Source of the DNA: Anaerolineae bacterium | Lineage (GTDB): Bacteria; Chloroflexota; Anaerolineae; Aggregatilineales; Phototrophicaceae | DNA length: 64,000 nt | Reading direction: 5' to 3' | Assembly (NCBI GenBank): GCA_022843745.1 | Contig: JALHNB010000021.1 | Span: 1-64,000, forward strand | Shown: positions 22,972 through 32,344 of the stretch, piece by piece | Position numbering within the stretch: the first letter of the stretch is position 1 | Layout of the letters: each line of letters starts with the position of its first letter | Position numbers and translations under genes: made by a program | The notes under the pieces: model-generated | What the model was told of the DNA's origin: nothing | Seen by the model: only the letters and a program-made list of their open reading frames with translations | Database searches by the model: none

Positions 22972-24846
22972 ATGGGTAAGTTAGCGTTTCTCGAACGACT
23001 TCATCAGAGCAAACCCTTATTAGCGGATGGCGCGATGGGTACTATGCTGCACCAACATGGCATCTCGATAGATGGGTGTTTTGATGAGCTGAATCTGACT
23101 CACCCCGACGAGGTTTCGCGCATTCATCGTGAATTTATCGACGCTGGAGCGGAACTGATCGAAACCAACACCTTTAGCGCCAACCGCTACAAGCTTACCG
23201 AACACGGCCTGGAAGATAAAGTCGCTGAAATTAATCAGGCGGCTGTGAAACTCGTCCGGCAGGTGATCGAAGAGAGTGGGCGTGAAGGTATTTACATTGC
23301 TGGTTCAGTGGGGCCGCTGGGCATACGCCTCAAGCCTTATGGGCGAGTCCACCCGGACGAAGCGCGTGAGGCTTTCCGTGAACAGATTAGCGCACTGATC
23401 GAAGCCGGAGTCGATGCGATTATTCTGGAAACCTTCACCGATCTTGCCGAAATTTTAGAAGCACTTGGCGCGGCGCAGGAACTCGCTCCTGGTTTTCCCG
23501 TTATTTGCGAGATGACTTTCGCTTCGGATGATCGGACTCTACTCGGACATTTGCCGGGGCGTGCTGCCCGTGACCTGCGTGATGCGGGTGCAAAAATCGT
23601 TGGTGTCAATTGCAGCGGTGGGCCTTCGCAGATTTCGCGTGTGCTGCAATCCATGCGTCAGGCTGTGCCGGGGATTCTCTATTCCGCCATGCCGAACGCG
23701 GGTTTCCCCGAATCGGTTGGCGGACGCATGATGTACCCGGCGACAGTCGATTATTTTGCCGATTCTGCGCTGACGTTGAAAGCCGTCGGTGCGAATATCA
23801 TCGGCGGTTGCTGCGGCACAACTCCGGAACATATCGCCGCCATGCGTCAGGCATTGGACGATCCAAGCCGTCCGCTGCCCCATATTCACATGATTGAGCA
23901 TCACAGTGAGGAAGAAGACGCTGTTCCCGAACGCCCGACGGAACTTTCCTACAAAATGGCGAGTGGGCAATTCGTCGTGAGCGTCGAGATGAAACCGCCC
24001 CGCAGCTATACCCCGCAAAAATTGCTATCAGCCGCGCAGCTTTTGCAGGAATCCGGCGCGGATGTGATTAATGTCGCTGATAGCCCTACCGCCCGGATGC
24101 GCATGAGTCCCTGGGCGATCTGCCACATTTTACAGACTCGCGTCGGCATGGAGTCGATTCTGCATTTTCCCACTCGCGGGCGCAATTTGTTGCGCGTCCA
24201 GGGAGATTTATTGGCATCTCACGCGCTCGGCCTGCGCAATCTGTTCGTCGTCATGGGCGACCCGACCAAAATCGGCGACTATCCCCAGGCGATGGATAAT
24301 TATGATGTTGCGCCTTCAGCCTTGATCCATCTGATTAAAAACAAGATGAACAAAGGTGTTGACCAAGCAGGTAATTCGATTGGGCAGCCTACTTCGTTTA
24401 CGGTTGGCTGTGCGCTCAATATGTGTGCGAACGACATTGATAACGAAATCAGCGTGCTGCGCAAAAAGCTGGAAGGCGGGGCAGATTTCGCGCTCGGTCA
24501 GGCTGTATTCGAGCCAGAGCGTATCGAACGCTTCCACAAACGCTACGAGGAACTCGAAGGCAAGCCGTTTACGCTGCCCGTGTTAATGGGCGTGATGCCG
24601 CTGTTCAGCCTCAAACATGCGCTCTATCTGCATAACGAAGTCCCCGGCATCATCATCCCTGACTCGATTCTCAAGCGAATTGAAGATGCAGGCGACAACG
24701 CGGCGCAGGAAGGTGTAAACGTCGCCCGCGAACTGCTGATGAGCATGAAAGGCATGGTGCAGGGCGCATACATCATCCCAGCATTTGGGCGTTACGATCT
24801 CGCCGCCGAGGTGATTGATGCGCTGGCTGTGCCGAAAGTTCGATAA
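22972..24846 (+). CDS. Bifunctional homocysteine S-methyltransferase / methylenetetrahydrofolate reductase
   Basis: 624 residues. The N-terminal half (about 1-295) is a zinc-dependent homocysteine methyltransferase: ADGAMGTMLHQHG (18-30), zinc cysteines in GVNCSGGP and GGCCGTTPEH. The C-terminal half (about 320-620) is a MetF-like flavin TIM barrel (FVVSVEMKPPRS, then LFVVMGDPTKIGDYP and NMCANDIDNE). The fusion is of the YitJ type. It would make 5-methyl-THF and use a methyl donor on homocysteine. Paired with full-length MetH it completes the folate-methyl branch. The gene is about 130 bases downstream of metH's small neighbour with no visible riboswitch. Confidence 0.93.
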   Translation: MGKLAFLERLHQSKPLLADGAMGTMLHQHGISIDGCFDELNLTHPDEVSRIHREFIDAGAELIETNTFSANRYKLTEHGLEDKVAEINQAAVKLVRQVIEESGREGIYIAGSVGPLGIRLKPYGRVHPDEAREAFREQISALIEAGVDAIILETFTDLAEILEALGAAQELAPGFPVICEMTFASDDRTLLGHLPGRAARDLRDAGAKIVGVNCSGGPSQISRVLQSMRQAVPGILYSAMPNAGFPESVGGRMMYPATVDYFADSALTLKAVGANIIGGCCGTTPEHIAAMRQALDDPSRPLPHIHMIEHHSEEEDAVPERPTELSYKMASGQFVVSVEMKPPRSYTPQKLLSAAQLLQESGADVINVADSPTARMRMSPWAICHILQTRVGMESILHFPTRGRNLLRVQGDLLASHALGLRNLFVVMGDPTKIGDYPQAMDNYDVAPSALIHLIKNKMNKGVDQAGNSIGQPTSFTVGCALNMCANDIDNEISVLRKKLEGGADFALGQAVFEPERIERFHKRYEELEGKPFTLPVLMGVMPLFSLKHALYLHNEVPGIIIPDSILKRIEDAGDNAAQEGVNVARELLMSMKGMVQGAYIIPAFGRYDLAAEVIDALAVPKVR

Positions 24847-24870
24847 ACGCATCGTCTGAAAATGGAATGT

Positions 24871-24907
24871 AAAAGCGCAAAGGGATTATGGTAAACTTTG
24901 CGCTTTT
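24871..24907. terminator. Bidirectional-type hairpin between MTHFR fusion and glycosyltransferase
   Basis: AAAAGCGCAAAG (24871-24882) and CTTTGCGCTTTT (24896-24907) form a perfect 12-bp stem with a 13-base loop and A/T arms on both sides. It ends the methionine gene run. Confidence 0.75.
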
Positions 24908-24929
24908 ATGATTGAAAACAGGGAGCACG

Positions 24930-26138
24930 ATGTCAAAAGCGATCTTCTTTAACGTTCCGACTCAGGGACACGTCAACGCGACCTTGCCCGTCACGACGGA
25001 ACTGGTGCAGCGCGGCGACAATGTGATTTACTGCCTCACTGAAAATTATCGTGCCAAAATCGAAGCTACCGGGGCGACCTTTCGCGCTTACGATCTCATT
25101 CATGATGATTATTTTGAAAAAAGTGGGCTGGATGGGAGCAATCCGCTTTTGACAGCCCGAACATTGACCAAAACTTCCCAGAAAATTCTTCCCGGCTTGA
25201 TCGAGATGGTGCGTGCCGAAAAGCCGGATTACATCCTGCATGACTCGATGTGTCCCTGGGGCGGGCTGGTCGCGAAAGCGCTGAAAATCCCGTCGGTATC
25301 GTCCATGAGCCTGCTGATGTTTACGCCTATGCTCCTCATCAAAAGCGGCGCTTTATTACCAATGATGGGCAAGATGCTGACCAATTTTCCCAACTTGCGC
25401 CAATTTTCAAAGATCAGCGGCGAAATCAAGCGGACATACGGAATTGATGTGCCGTCCTTTGCCGATTTTCTCAACAGCACGGGTACGATCACGATCAACT
25501 ATACATCGTCGGTTTTTCAGCCGAGCATCGAGTCGTTCAGCAAGACGATCAAATTTGTTGGCCCGTCTATTGCCCCGCGCACCGATACCAGCGGCTTTCC
25601 ATTCGATCAGCTTGGCACAAAGCCGCTGATTTACATTTCCTTGGGGACGGTCATCAACCAGAATCAGGATTTTTATCGCCAGAGTATTGAGGCGTTCCGC
25701 GACAGTGATTATCAGGTCGTCATGTCCGTTGGACAGCGCACCAACATCGCCAGCCTGGGCGAGATTCCGGCCAATTTCATCGTGCGCAATTTTGTGCCAC
25801 AGCTTGATATTTTGCAGCGGGCGGCTTTGTTCATCACCCACGCTGGCCTGAACAGCGTCCACGAGGCGCTCTATTACAACGTGCCCCTGGTGCTTGTCCC
25901 GCAGCAGGTGGAACAGAATTATGTCGCGGGTCGGGTTGAGGAACTCGGGTCGGGTGTCAAGCTGCCAAATAATCAGGTCATGGCGCAGCGTTTGCGGGAG
26001 ATTGCCGCGCGGGTACTGTCCGATCCGTCATTCCGGCAAAACGCGACCAAAGTCGGCGAATCGCTGCGGAATGCGGGCGGCTACAAACGCGCGGTTGATG
26101 AAATTTTCGCGATGAAAACCGCGAACGGAATTCGTTAA
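24930..26138 (+). CDS. Macrolide-type glycosyltransferase (MGT, GT1 family)
   Basis: 402 residues from the ATG at 24930, preceded by GGGAG. An N-terminal acceptor domain (PTQGHVNATLPVTTEL, 10-25) and a C-terminal donor domain with the GT1 signature are present: FITHAGLNSVHEALYYNVP and then VPQQVEQNYVAGRVEELGSG. This GT-B enzyme would transfer a sugar from a nucleotide donor to a small molecule or lipid. The acceptor cannot be told. The stop codon overlaps the convergent hydrolase gene's stop (26135-26138). Confidence 0.9.
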   Translation: MSKAIFFNVPTQGHVNATLPVTTELVQRGDNVIYCLTENYRAKIEATGATFRAYDLIHDDYFEKSGLDGSNPLLTARTLTKTSQKILPGLIEMVRAEKPDYILHDSMCPWGGLVAKALKIPSVSSMSLLMFTPMLLIKSGALLPMMGKMLTNFPNLRQFSKISGEIKRTYGIDVPSFADFLNSTGTITINYTSSVFQPSIESFSKTIKFVGPSIAPRTDTSGFPFDQLGTKPLIYISLGTVINQNQDFYRQSIEAFRDSDYQVVMSVGQRTNIASLGEIPANFIVRNFVPQLDILQRAALFITHAGLNSVHEALYYNVPLVLVPQQVEQNYVAGRVEELGSGVKLPNNQVMAQRLREIAARVLSDPSFRQNATKVGESLRNAGGYKRAVDEIFAMKTANGIR

Positions 26139-28102
26139 CCATCCAACTGAACCACAAACCGGAAACGTGCGTCATCGCCAAACCACATCGGGAAATTCGT
26201 CCCCCAGATGTTGTTATAAAGATTGAAGTGCATCCCGTTTTCCAGCGGTGGTTGCGCGTTATTGAAATTCAGCATGGATGGCGCTCCTGGCGCGACCAAC
26301 GGCGCATCGAGCGACTCCAGCGTGACTTCGACATGATCGCCGTGATAGCAGCGTACATCTTCAACAGCGTGTAAACTGCGATTGCCATTTTCGAACACTT
26401 TTAGCGGCGAAATCAGCGTCCCCATTTTATTCATCTGCCAGCTTTCAGCGTTCGAAACGATAGGATTGAATGAGAACCACAGTGCTTCTGGCACACGGTT
26501 AGCAGGTTTATCGAACCATTGCAGGTTGAACACGATTCTTGCCTCGTCGTCAGGAAAGGTGACTTCGAGATAAATTTGACGCGGGCTGCTGGTATCCGGC
26601 GTATTGATTTCCAGCAAAAAAGTTTGCACGTTTGCATCAACACGGCGATAAAGACTCTTCAGAGTCGGCAGCCATGATCGATATTCCGGCGTTTCAAGTC
26701 CCGGCTTGGTGAAATCGTCAACCGACCATTCTTTCGTAGCTTCTTTGTTGCGGATGTACTGCGTGTAAAAGCGCTGATAATTCTCGGCGGAAAATAGCTC
26801 ATGTCTGAAAAGCCCCAGCGCATGTTCTGGATTTGCCCACGCGCGTCCAGTCTGCTTGCTCATTAATCGAATAATCGAGCCGTTCTGCGGGTCAAATTCG
26901 CCGCTGAAATGCGCCGTGTCAAACGAAAAATCAGAGCGGAGTGTATAGCTTGTTTTATCCGGCATCGAGGGTGCAATCGTCGCTAAACGCGCATTTGCGG
27001 TGTCCGCGAATGGTGTATCGCCAAGTGCTGTCAACGCATCGGTGATGTATTCGCGCTGTTCTGCCCAGGATGCCTCAAATTTCTGAAAATTTGGCAGCTT
27101 GCGGGCGGATTGAAAATCCTCTGCATCGTAGTGTGTGTAATCGACCAGATGCGTTTTTTCGTCCATGCCCCAGGTATGTTCCGCCACCATCATCAACGAA
27201 CGGCTGAATGTCCCCAAATCTTCATTTTCAGGATTTGCCGTTACCCAATCTTGTCGCAAACGAGAGAGTTCGCGAAACTGACTGACTTTGGTTGGGTCGG
27301 TGCCAACACCATGAATCCAGGTGTCGCCAATTTCGGCGGTCAGCACCGGAAGCTGCACTTTGTCCGTGACCAACTGCGCCGCGTAAGCGTCTAATGTCGA
27401 GGCAAAAATTTCAGCGCCTGGGAACATCGTGCGCAGATTGGCGTAAATTTCCAGAACGCCGGAATCGGACGAAGGGCCGAGGTTGTCGTTGGTCAGGTTG
27501 ACGGAAATCGCGTCACTCAGGCCAGGAATTGTCGTCACATCGCCGTAATTCGGGTGATACATGACGATCACGTCCGCGCCGCTGGCCTCGTCGCGCCAGA
27601 CGAATACAGGCGGTACGCTCGGCAGTGTAGAAGCAAAATTGACACCGATATGCAGAAATTGGATACCCGCCTCCGCCAGCAGCGGCACGATGCCGCGTGT
27701 GTGACCGGGGACATCCGTCATTTTCGCGGCAATCGTCTTATGTCCGAATCTTGCGTCCAGTTTTTGCGAAAGACTCAGCGTGTAACGAAACAACGAGGCA
27801 TCCATCAATTCGCTGTGCGCCGTGAAGGGCAGCCCATGCCAGACAATATCACCTGCGACGATGGCATCTTCTAACGCCTTCCGCTGTGGGGGAGTTGCCT
27901 TCTCAAGATACTCATAAATCAACCATGAGCCAGTCGTCCACACGAAGCGTTCATTGGTATCACGCAGCCGCCGCGCCAACCGGATCGCGTTTGGGATAAA
28001 GTCGTCAAAATATTGCCGCGTGACGTTTCGCGCGTAATCGGTGAAGCCGATGTCAAGATGCGTCTTAAAGATAACGTGGACGCGCTGAATATCATCAGAC
28101 AT
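26135..28102 (-). CDS. GH38-like glycoside hydrolase (DUF5054 family)
   Basis: 655 residues from the ATG at 28102, with AAGGAA upstream; the frame extends 16 codons further into the queF tail but without a better start. The opening HVIFKTHLDIGFTDYARNV carries the zinc-site H-x-D of the GH38/alpha-mannosidase family. Further on, MTDVPGHTRGIVPLL and EHTWGMDEKTHL carry acidic and His residues of the same fold. The C-terminal half is a beta-rich sandwich. DUF5054 proteins are predicted alpha-glycosidases; activity is not shown here. It follows a zinc dehydrogenase and QueF on the same strand. Confidence 0.75.
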   Translation of the reverse strand: MSDDIQRVHVIFKTHLDIGFTDYARNVTRQYFDDFIPNAIRLARRLRDTNERFVWTTGSWLIYEYLEKATPPQRKALEDAIVAGDIVWHGLPFTAHSELMDASLFRYTLSLSQKLDARFGHKTIAAKMTDVPGHTRGIVPLLAEAGIQFLHIGVNFASTLPSVPPVFVWRDEASGADVIVMYHPNYGDVTTIPGLSDAISVNLTNDNLGPSSDSGVLEIYANLRTMFPGAEIFASTLDAYAAQLVTDKVQLPVLTAEIGDTWIHGVGTDPTKVSQFRELSRLRQDWVTANPENEDLGTFSRSLMMVAEHTWGMDEKTHLVDYTHYDAEDFQSARKLPNFQKFEASWAEQREYITDALTALGDTPFADTANARLATIAPSMPDKTSYTLRSDFSFDTAHFSGEFDPQNGSIIRLMSKQTGRAWANPEHALGLFRHELFSAENYQRFYTQYIRNKEATKEWSVDDFTKPGLETPEYRSWLPTLKSLYRRVDANVQTFLLEINTPDTSSPRQIYLEVTFPDDEARIVFNLQWFDKPANRVPEALWFSFNPIVSNAESWQMNKMGTLISPLKVFENGNRSLHAVEDVRCYHGDHVEVTLESLDAPLVAPGAPSMLNFNNAQPPLENGMHFNLYNNIWGTNFPMWFGDDARFRFVVQLDG

Positions 28103-28112
28103 AGGCTGTTCC

Positions 28113-28535
28113 TTAAGAATTTTGGGGAGATTTTTCGTGTTTCGCTTCAACCGTTAGCGCAATGCCGCCGCGCATGTTGAATGCTCCGGTGACTTCGCAC
28201 GAAATCGGATCGAGTGCCGCCACCAGATCATCCAATATCTGATTGGTGACATGCTCGTGGAAAACGCCCTCGTTGCGGTACGACCACAGATATAGCTTGA
28301 GCGATTTGGATTCGACGATTTTCTGGTCGGGGATGTAGCGAATCGTGATTGTCGCGAAATCCGGCTGTCCGGTCATCGGGCAAACGCACGTAAATTCGTT
28401 GGTTTGGAGCGTAACGGTGTAGCGACGGCCTGGGTGCTGGTTGGGAAAGGTTTCGAGCTTGCGGGAGGGTTGGCGCGGCGTTTCATGACCCAGCAGCGTC
28501 AGCCCTGATAATAAATCGTCCTGTTGGTTGTCCAT
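28113..28535 (-). CDS. queF: NADPH-dependent 7-cyano-7-deazaguanine reductase QueF (unimodular type)
   Basis: 140 residues, the size of short QueF enzymes (about 140-165). The catalytic C52 sits in TCVCPMTGQPDF with D59 after it; the substrate motif ESKSLKLYLWSYRN follows at 75-88, and FHEHVTN supplies the His-Glu that bind the base. It reduces preQ0 to preQ1, the last free-base step to queuosine. No other queuosine gene is near. The gene lies between a dehydrogenase and a hydrolase, 12 bases from each, so it is co-transcribed with unrelated functions. Confidence 0.95.
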   Translation of the reverse strand: MDNQQDDLLSGLTLLGHETPRQPSRKLETFPNQHPGRRYTVTLQTNEFTCVCPMTGQPDFATITIRYIPDQKIVESKSLKLYLWSYRNEGVFHEHVTNQILDDLVAALDPISCEVTGAFNMRGGIALTVEAKHEKSPQNS

Positions 28536-28547
28536 GTTGAGTTTCTC

Positions 28548-29567
28548 TTAAAACTCGACCATTGCCTTAATCACTCCGTTGGCTGGGTCGAGCCAACCAG
28601 GGAACGCGCCAATCATATCATCAAATGGCGCACGATGCGTGATCCAGGTTTTGGGGTTGATCGCGCCGGACTCCAGTTTTTGCATCACCCAGGCGAAATC
28701 GGCAGCGGTGGCGTTGCGGCTGCTCATCAACGTGACTTCTTTGCGGTGAAATTCCGGGTCATTAAAAGTCACATCGCCCTGGAACAAACCGACATAAATC
28801 AACTTTGCACCATTCGCCAGATACTTGAACGCTTCCATCATCGACTGGGGGTTGCCTGTCGCGTCAAAAACCGCCGTTGGCAAATCGCCGTTCGTGATCG
28901 AAAGGAGTTGTTCGACGACGTTTGGCTCACGCCCATCAACCACATATTTCACGCCGAGATGTTTGACGCAAAAGTTCAGCCGATCCGGGTTGACATCCAT
29001 AACGATGATTTTTGTGTTGCTCTGGCGCAGCGCTTCGATAACCGTCAGACCAATCGGCCCGGTGCCGATGACCAGCGCGAATTCTTCAGGGTCAAGCTGC
29101 GCACGTCGAACAGCGTGTGCGCCGATACACAGCGTCTCGACCAACGCCAGCGAATCCAGCGGTAGGATGGTGGATTTATGCAGCTTGTGGATCGGCACAG
29201 CGATCACTTCACGCATCCCCCCATCGGTATGCACACCCAAAACTTTCAGGGTTGTGCAGCAGTTGGTTTTCCCGCGACGACAGGCGATACATTTTCCGCA
29301 GTTGAGATACGGCTCAACCGCGCAGTGGTCGCCTACCGCCAACCCCCGGTCATTCGCGCCAATGGCAACGATTTCGATGCCAAGTTCATGCCCCAGGATG
29401 CGCGGATAGCTGAAAAATGGCTGCCTGCCTCGGTAGGCGTGTAGATCCGTGCCACATACACCGATGCGCCGTACACGCACCAACGCCTCACCAGGGGCGG
29501 GATCGGCAGGATAAGACGTATCGGTGAGGGTAAAATGGCCGGGTTGGTCGAGAACAATCGTTTTCAT
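28548..29567 (-). CDS. Zinc-dependent alcohol dehydrogenase family protein
   Basis: 339 residues. Catalytic zinc ligands are C38 (GVCGTDLHAY) and H60-E61 (LGHELGI). The structural zinc cysteines are C90, C93, C96 and C103/C104. The cofactor-binding turn is GTGPIGLTVIEA, with an Asp (VMDVNPDR) for NAD. It resembles the threonine/galactitol-type dehydrogenases and is distinct from the enzyme at 12848. Probably first in an operon with queF and the GH38-like gene. The substrate is unknown. Confidence 0.9.
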   Translation of the reverse strand: MKTIVLDQPGHFTLTDTSYPADPAPGEALVRVRRIGVCGTDLHAYRGRQPFFSYPRILGHELGIEIVAIGANDRGLAVGDHCAVEPYLNCGKCIACRRGKTNCCTTLKVLGVHTDGGMREVIAVPIHKLHKSTILPLDSLALVETLCIGAHAVRRAQLDPEEFALVIGTGPIGLTVIEALRQSNTKIIVMDVNPDRLNFCVKHLGVKYVVDGREPNVVEQLLSITNGDLPTAVFDATGNPQSMMEAFKYLANGAKLIYVGLFQGDVTFNDPEFHRKEVTLMSSRNATAADFAWVMQKLESGAINPKTWITHRAPFDDMIGAFPGWLDPANGVIKAMVEF

Positions 29568-29582
29568 GTTAATCGAATCTGT

Positions 29583-30137
29583 TTAATCAGGAAAAATGTC
29601 GCGCACAGGCAGCGAAAATCCAGGCAGCACATCGCCACCGTCCAAAATATCGTCGATGCCGAATGTTTTTCCGCGCAGGTTGCTATCATCGTCTAGCTGG
29701 AAGACGTAGACGGCTTTTTCATCAGCGTAAATCGCCCACACGATCTGTGTCCCTGCACGAAAATATTCATTGGTTTTTTTAAGAACATCTTCGTTTTTCG
29801 ACACAATTTCGACAGCTAGGTCAGGTGCAAGTTTGAAATTTGATGGCAACTTGGGCAGAAGTTTTTTGGAGACAAATGCCGCGTCAGGTTGGCATACCGT
29901 TTTAGGGCTAAGCTCAAACCCGCCATCTGGCACGGTTACATAACCCAGATTTTTCGGGATCACAAAAGCGTTCAGGAAATGAATTACACGCCCGGCAATC
30001 ACTGTATTAATGGGTTTAGAAGATGCCATTTCAACGATTACCCCATCTTCGAGTTCTAATCGCCGCCCTTCATTCTCTGGCAGTTGGGCGACTTCCCAGA
30101 ACTCCTCCGCCGTGTAAAGCTTCTCCTCAAGGATCAT
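29583..30137 (-). CDS. Uma2 family protein (predicted restriction-endonuclease fold)
   Basis: 184 residues. The Uma2/DUF820 features are clear: opening YTAEEFWEVAQLPENEGR, then LELEDGVIVEMA, QPDAAFVSK (the PD of a PD-(D/E)xK-like site), and APDLAVEIVSK with the catalytic E. The ending GGDVLPGFSLPVRDIFPD is the family's standard close. A clear paralogue sits at 46649. Uma2 genes are numerous in Chloroflexota and cyanobacteria; their role is unknown, and nuclease activity is predicted from the fold only. It ends the 2-oxoacid dehydrogenase run. Confidence 0.88.
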   Translation of the reverse strand: MILEEKLYTAEEFWEVAQLPENEGRRLELEDGVIVEMASSKPINTVIAGRVIHFLNAFVIPKNLGYVTVPDGGFELSPKTVCQPDAAFVSKKLLPKLPSNFKLAPDLAVEIVSKNEDVLKKTNEYFRAGTQIVWAIYADEKAVYVFQLDDDSNLRGKTFGIDDILDGGDVLPGFSLPVRDIFPD

Positions 30138-30189
30138 GTTATTTGCTCCGCCTGACCGATATATGTCTATTGTATATCGGTTACGGCTG

Positions 30190-31170
30190 TTACGGCTCCA
30201 TCGCGCGATGAACAGCTTTAATCACATCGTCTTTGTCCGGCAGCAAGAATGCCTCCAGCGGCCCACTGAATGGGATAATGCTGGCACCAAGTGTTACGCG
30301 GATAACAGGCCCTTCCAGATACCAGATGGCGTGTTCTGTGACTTGTGTCGCCACTTCCGCACCCCAACCACCTGCGTGGAGGGCTTCCTCGACTGTAATC
30401 AGCCGCCCGGTTTTCTTGACCGAGTTGACAATCGTTTCAAGATCAAGCGGCACGAGCGTGCGTGGGTCAATCACTTCGCACGAAATGCCTTGTTTTTCCA
30501 GTTCTTCAGCAGCCTTCAGCGAGACTTTTACCATCTGCTGCGTGGCGACAATTGTTACATCCGTGCCTTTGCGCACGACGTTAGCGACACCCAGCGGGAT
30601 GATGAAATCCGGGCCATCGGGAACTTCGCCTTTTTCGGTATACAGGCTTTTGTGTTCCAAAAACACAACCGGGTTATCATCGCGAATGGAGGACTTGAGC
30701 AAACCAACGACATCCGCTGGGGTGGATGGAACGACAACTTTTAACCCCGGCGCGTGCATAAACCATGCCTCAACGCACTGGGAATGCTGTGAGCCGAAAC
30801 CCTGGCCTGCGCCCTGTGCCGCGCGGATCGTCAGCGGCACTTTTAACTGTCCGCCGGACATGTAGCGAAATTTTGCCGCCTGATTGATGATCTGGTCGAG
30901 CGTCACCGCCGCGAAATCCGCAAACATCAGCTCGACAACTGGACGCAGACCTGTCACCGCCGCGCCGACACCCGCGCCGATAATCGCGTTTTCCGAAATC
31001 GGGGTATCGCGCACACGATCTCCGCCAAATTTTTCGTACAACCCTGGCGTGACTTTAAAAACGCCGCCCGCCTTGCCGACATCTTCGCCAAAAAAGATTA
31101 CATTTTCGTCGTGCGCCATTTCTTCATCCAGCGCCCGCACCACTGCTTCACGATATGTTATAACAGGCAT
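30190..31170 (-). CDS. 2-oxoacid dehydrogenase E1 component, beta subunit (PdhB/AcoB type)
   Basis: 326 residues, normal for the beta subunit. It has the opening ITYREAVVRALDEEMAHDENV, GEDVGKAGGVFKVTPGL, and the pyrimidine-binding AAQGAGQGFGSQHSQCVEA segment. The C-terminal half carries VEEALHAGGWGAEV and PDKDDVIKAVHRAM. With E1-alpha and E2 from the same operon it decarboxylates a 2-oxoacid (pyruvate, acetoin or branched-chain) and passes the acyl group to lipoate. A stem-loop sits in the 101-base gap before it. Confidence 0.93.
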   Translation of the reverse strand: MPVITYREAVVRALDEEMAHDENVIFFGEDVGKAGGVFKVTPGLYEKFGGDRVRDTPISENAIIGAGVGAAVTGLRPVVELMFADFAAVTLDQIINQAAKFRYMSGGQLKVPLTIRAAQGAGQGFGSQHSQCVEAWFMHAPGLKVVVPSTPADVVGLLKSSIRDDNPVVFLEHKSLYTEKGEVPDGPDFIIPLGVANVVRKGTDVTIVATQQMVKVSLKAAEELEKQGISCEVIDPRTLVPLDLETIVNSVKKTGRLITVEEALHAGGWGAEVATQVTEHAIWYLEGPVIRVTLGASIIPFSGPLEAFLLPDKDDVIKAVHRAMEP

Positions 31171-31200
31171 AGAGTTTTCCTAACTGAGAGGTCAAATTTT

Positions 31201-31258
31201 AGTAATGAGTGATGAGCAGAAAGTAATGAGTTCTCTAAAGCACTCATCACTCATTACT
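31201..31258. repeat. Perfect 16-bp inverted repeat between E1-alpha and E1-beta
   Basis: AGTAATGAGTGATGAG (31201-31216) and CTCATCACTCATTACT (31243-31258) are exact complements with a 26-base loop that contains another copy of the AGTAATGAG word. It would form a strong hairpin in the mRNA between two co-transcribed genes and may stabilise or attenuate the downstream part. It lies in the only sizeable gap between these subunits. Confidence 0.6.
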
Positions 31259-31271
31259 CATCACTTAGAAT

Positions 31272-32243
31272 TTATACCCAAATGTCTTCGTAGACCGACT
31301 CGAGCGACGGATACGGCTCCGCCAGTGCCCATTCAGTGACATCCTGAACTTCTTTTTCGGCAGCCTTACGCATACTTGCCAATTGATCATCGGTCAACTG
31401 CCCGTCAGCCTTCATCTTATCAGCGAGGAGGTTGATCGGATCACGCTTAAGCCATTCTTCCAATTCGCCTGCCGGACGGTAAGCCGCCGGGTCGCTGCGG
31501 GAATGACCTTTATAGCGATACGTCTTAGCCTCGATCAAGGTTGGCCCATTGCCAGCGCGAGCATATTCGACGGCTGTTTTGATGACCGCGTGTACCGCTT
31601 CCACATCCTGTCCATCGACGATCACGCCAGGGATATTGTAAGCCGAGGCACGATCCGCCACATTCGGGACAGGGGCGGTATCCCCATAGGCTGAGTATTC
31701 GCCGTAAAGATTATTTTCGCAGAGGAAAACGGCGGGTAATTTCCACACCGCAGCCAGATTGACAGCTTCGTGCCACGCGCCGATATTGGGTGTGCCATCG
31801 CCGAAAATCGAGATCGACACCGCGCCTGTTTTCTTGATCTGTGCCGTGAGCGCCGCGCCATTGGTCACAGGTAAACCTGCGCCGACAATCGCGAATGTCC
31901 CGATCAGGCCGACCTCCATATCCGTCAGGTGCATTGAGCCGCCTTTGCCCTTGCTGCATCCCGATGCTTTGCCCATCATCTCGGCCATCATACTTTTGAG
32001 GGGCATACCCAGCGCCAGCGCGTGACCATGTCCACGATAGGTACAGGTGACGGTGTCGCCGCGCTTCGCATCCACGTTGGCTGCCATCGCCAGGGAAACC
32101 GCTTCCTGACCGATGCACAGGTGAGTCGTGCCGCGAATGACATTTTCGAGAAACAATTCCTGGATACGTTCTTCGCAGTAGCGAATCTCCAGCATTTTTT
32201 TCAGCATATGTTGGCGCGTTTCCACGCTCAGTTTTTCAGCCAT
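31272..32243 (-). CDS. 2-oxoacid dehydrogenase E1 component, alpha subunit (PdhA/AcoA type)
   Basis: 323 residues. The thiamine-diphosphate motif GDGTPNIGAWHEAVNLAAVW ending in CENN is complete. HLCIGQEAVSLAM and YRGHGHALALGM are the standard substrate-channel segments, and KTYRYKGHSRSDP carries the conserved loop with the Ser region. It forms the alpha2beta2 E1 with the next gene product. The short (about 320) size and tight fit favour an acetoin/pyruvate type over branched-chain. Confidence 0.93.
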   Translation of the reverse strand: MAEKLSVETRQHMLKKMLEIRYCEERIQELFLENVIRGTTHLCIGQEAVSLAMAANVDAKRGDTVTCTYRGHGHALALGMPLKSMMAEMMGKASGCSKGKGGSMHLTDMEVGLIGTFAIVGAGLPVTNGAALTAQIKKTGAVSISIFGDGTPNIGAWHEAVNLAAVWKLPAVFLCENNLYGEYSAYGDTAPVPNVADRASAYNIPGVIVDGQDVEAVHAVIKTAVEYARAGNGPTLIEAKTYRYKGHSRSDPAAYRPAGELEEWLKRDPINLLADKMKADGQLTDDQLASMRKAAEKEVQDVTEWALAEPYPSLESVYEDIWV

Positions 32244-32344
32244 AACATCGTCCTCAATATGAATACTCAGTTACCTGTTACAAATTCAAATAAAGCCACA
32301 GAAAATCTTAATGCTGGATTCTCTATGGCTTCTGTGGTTCAGAT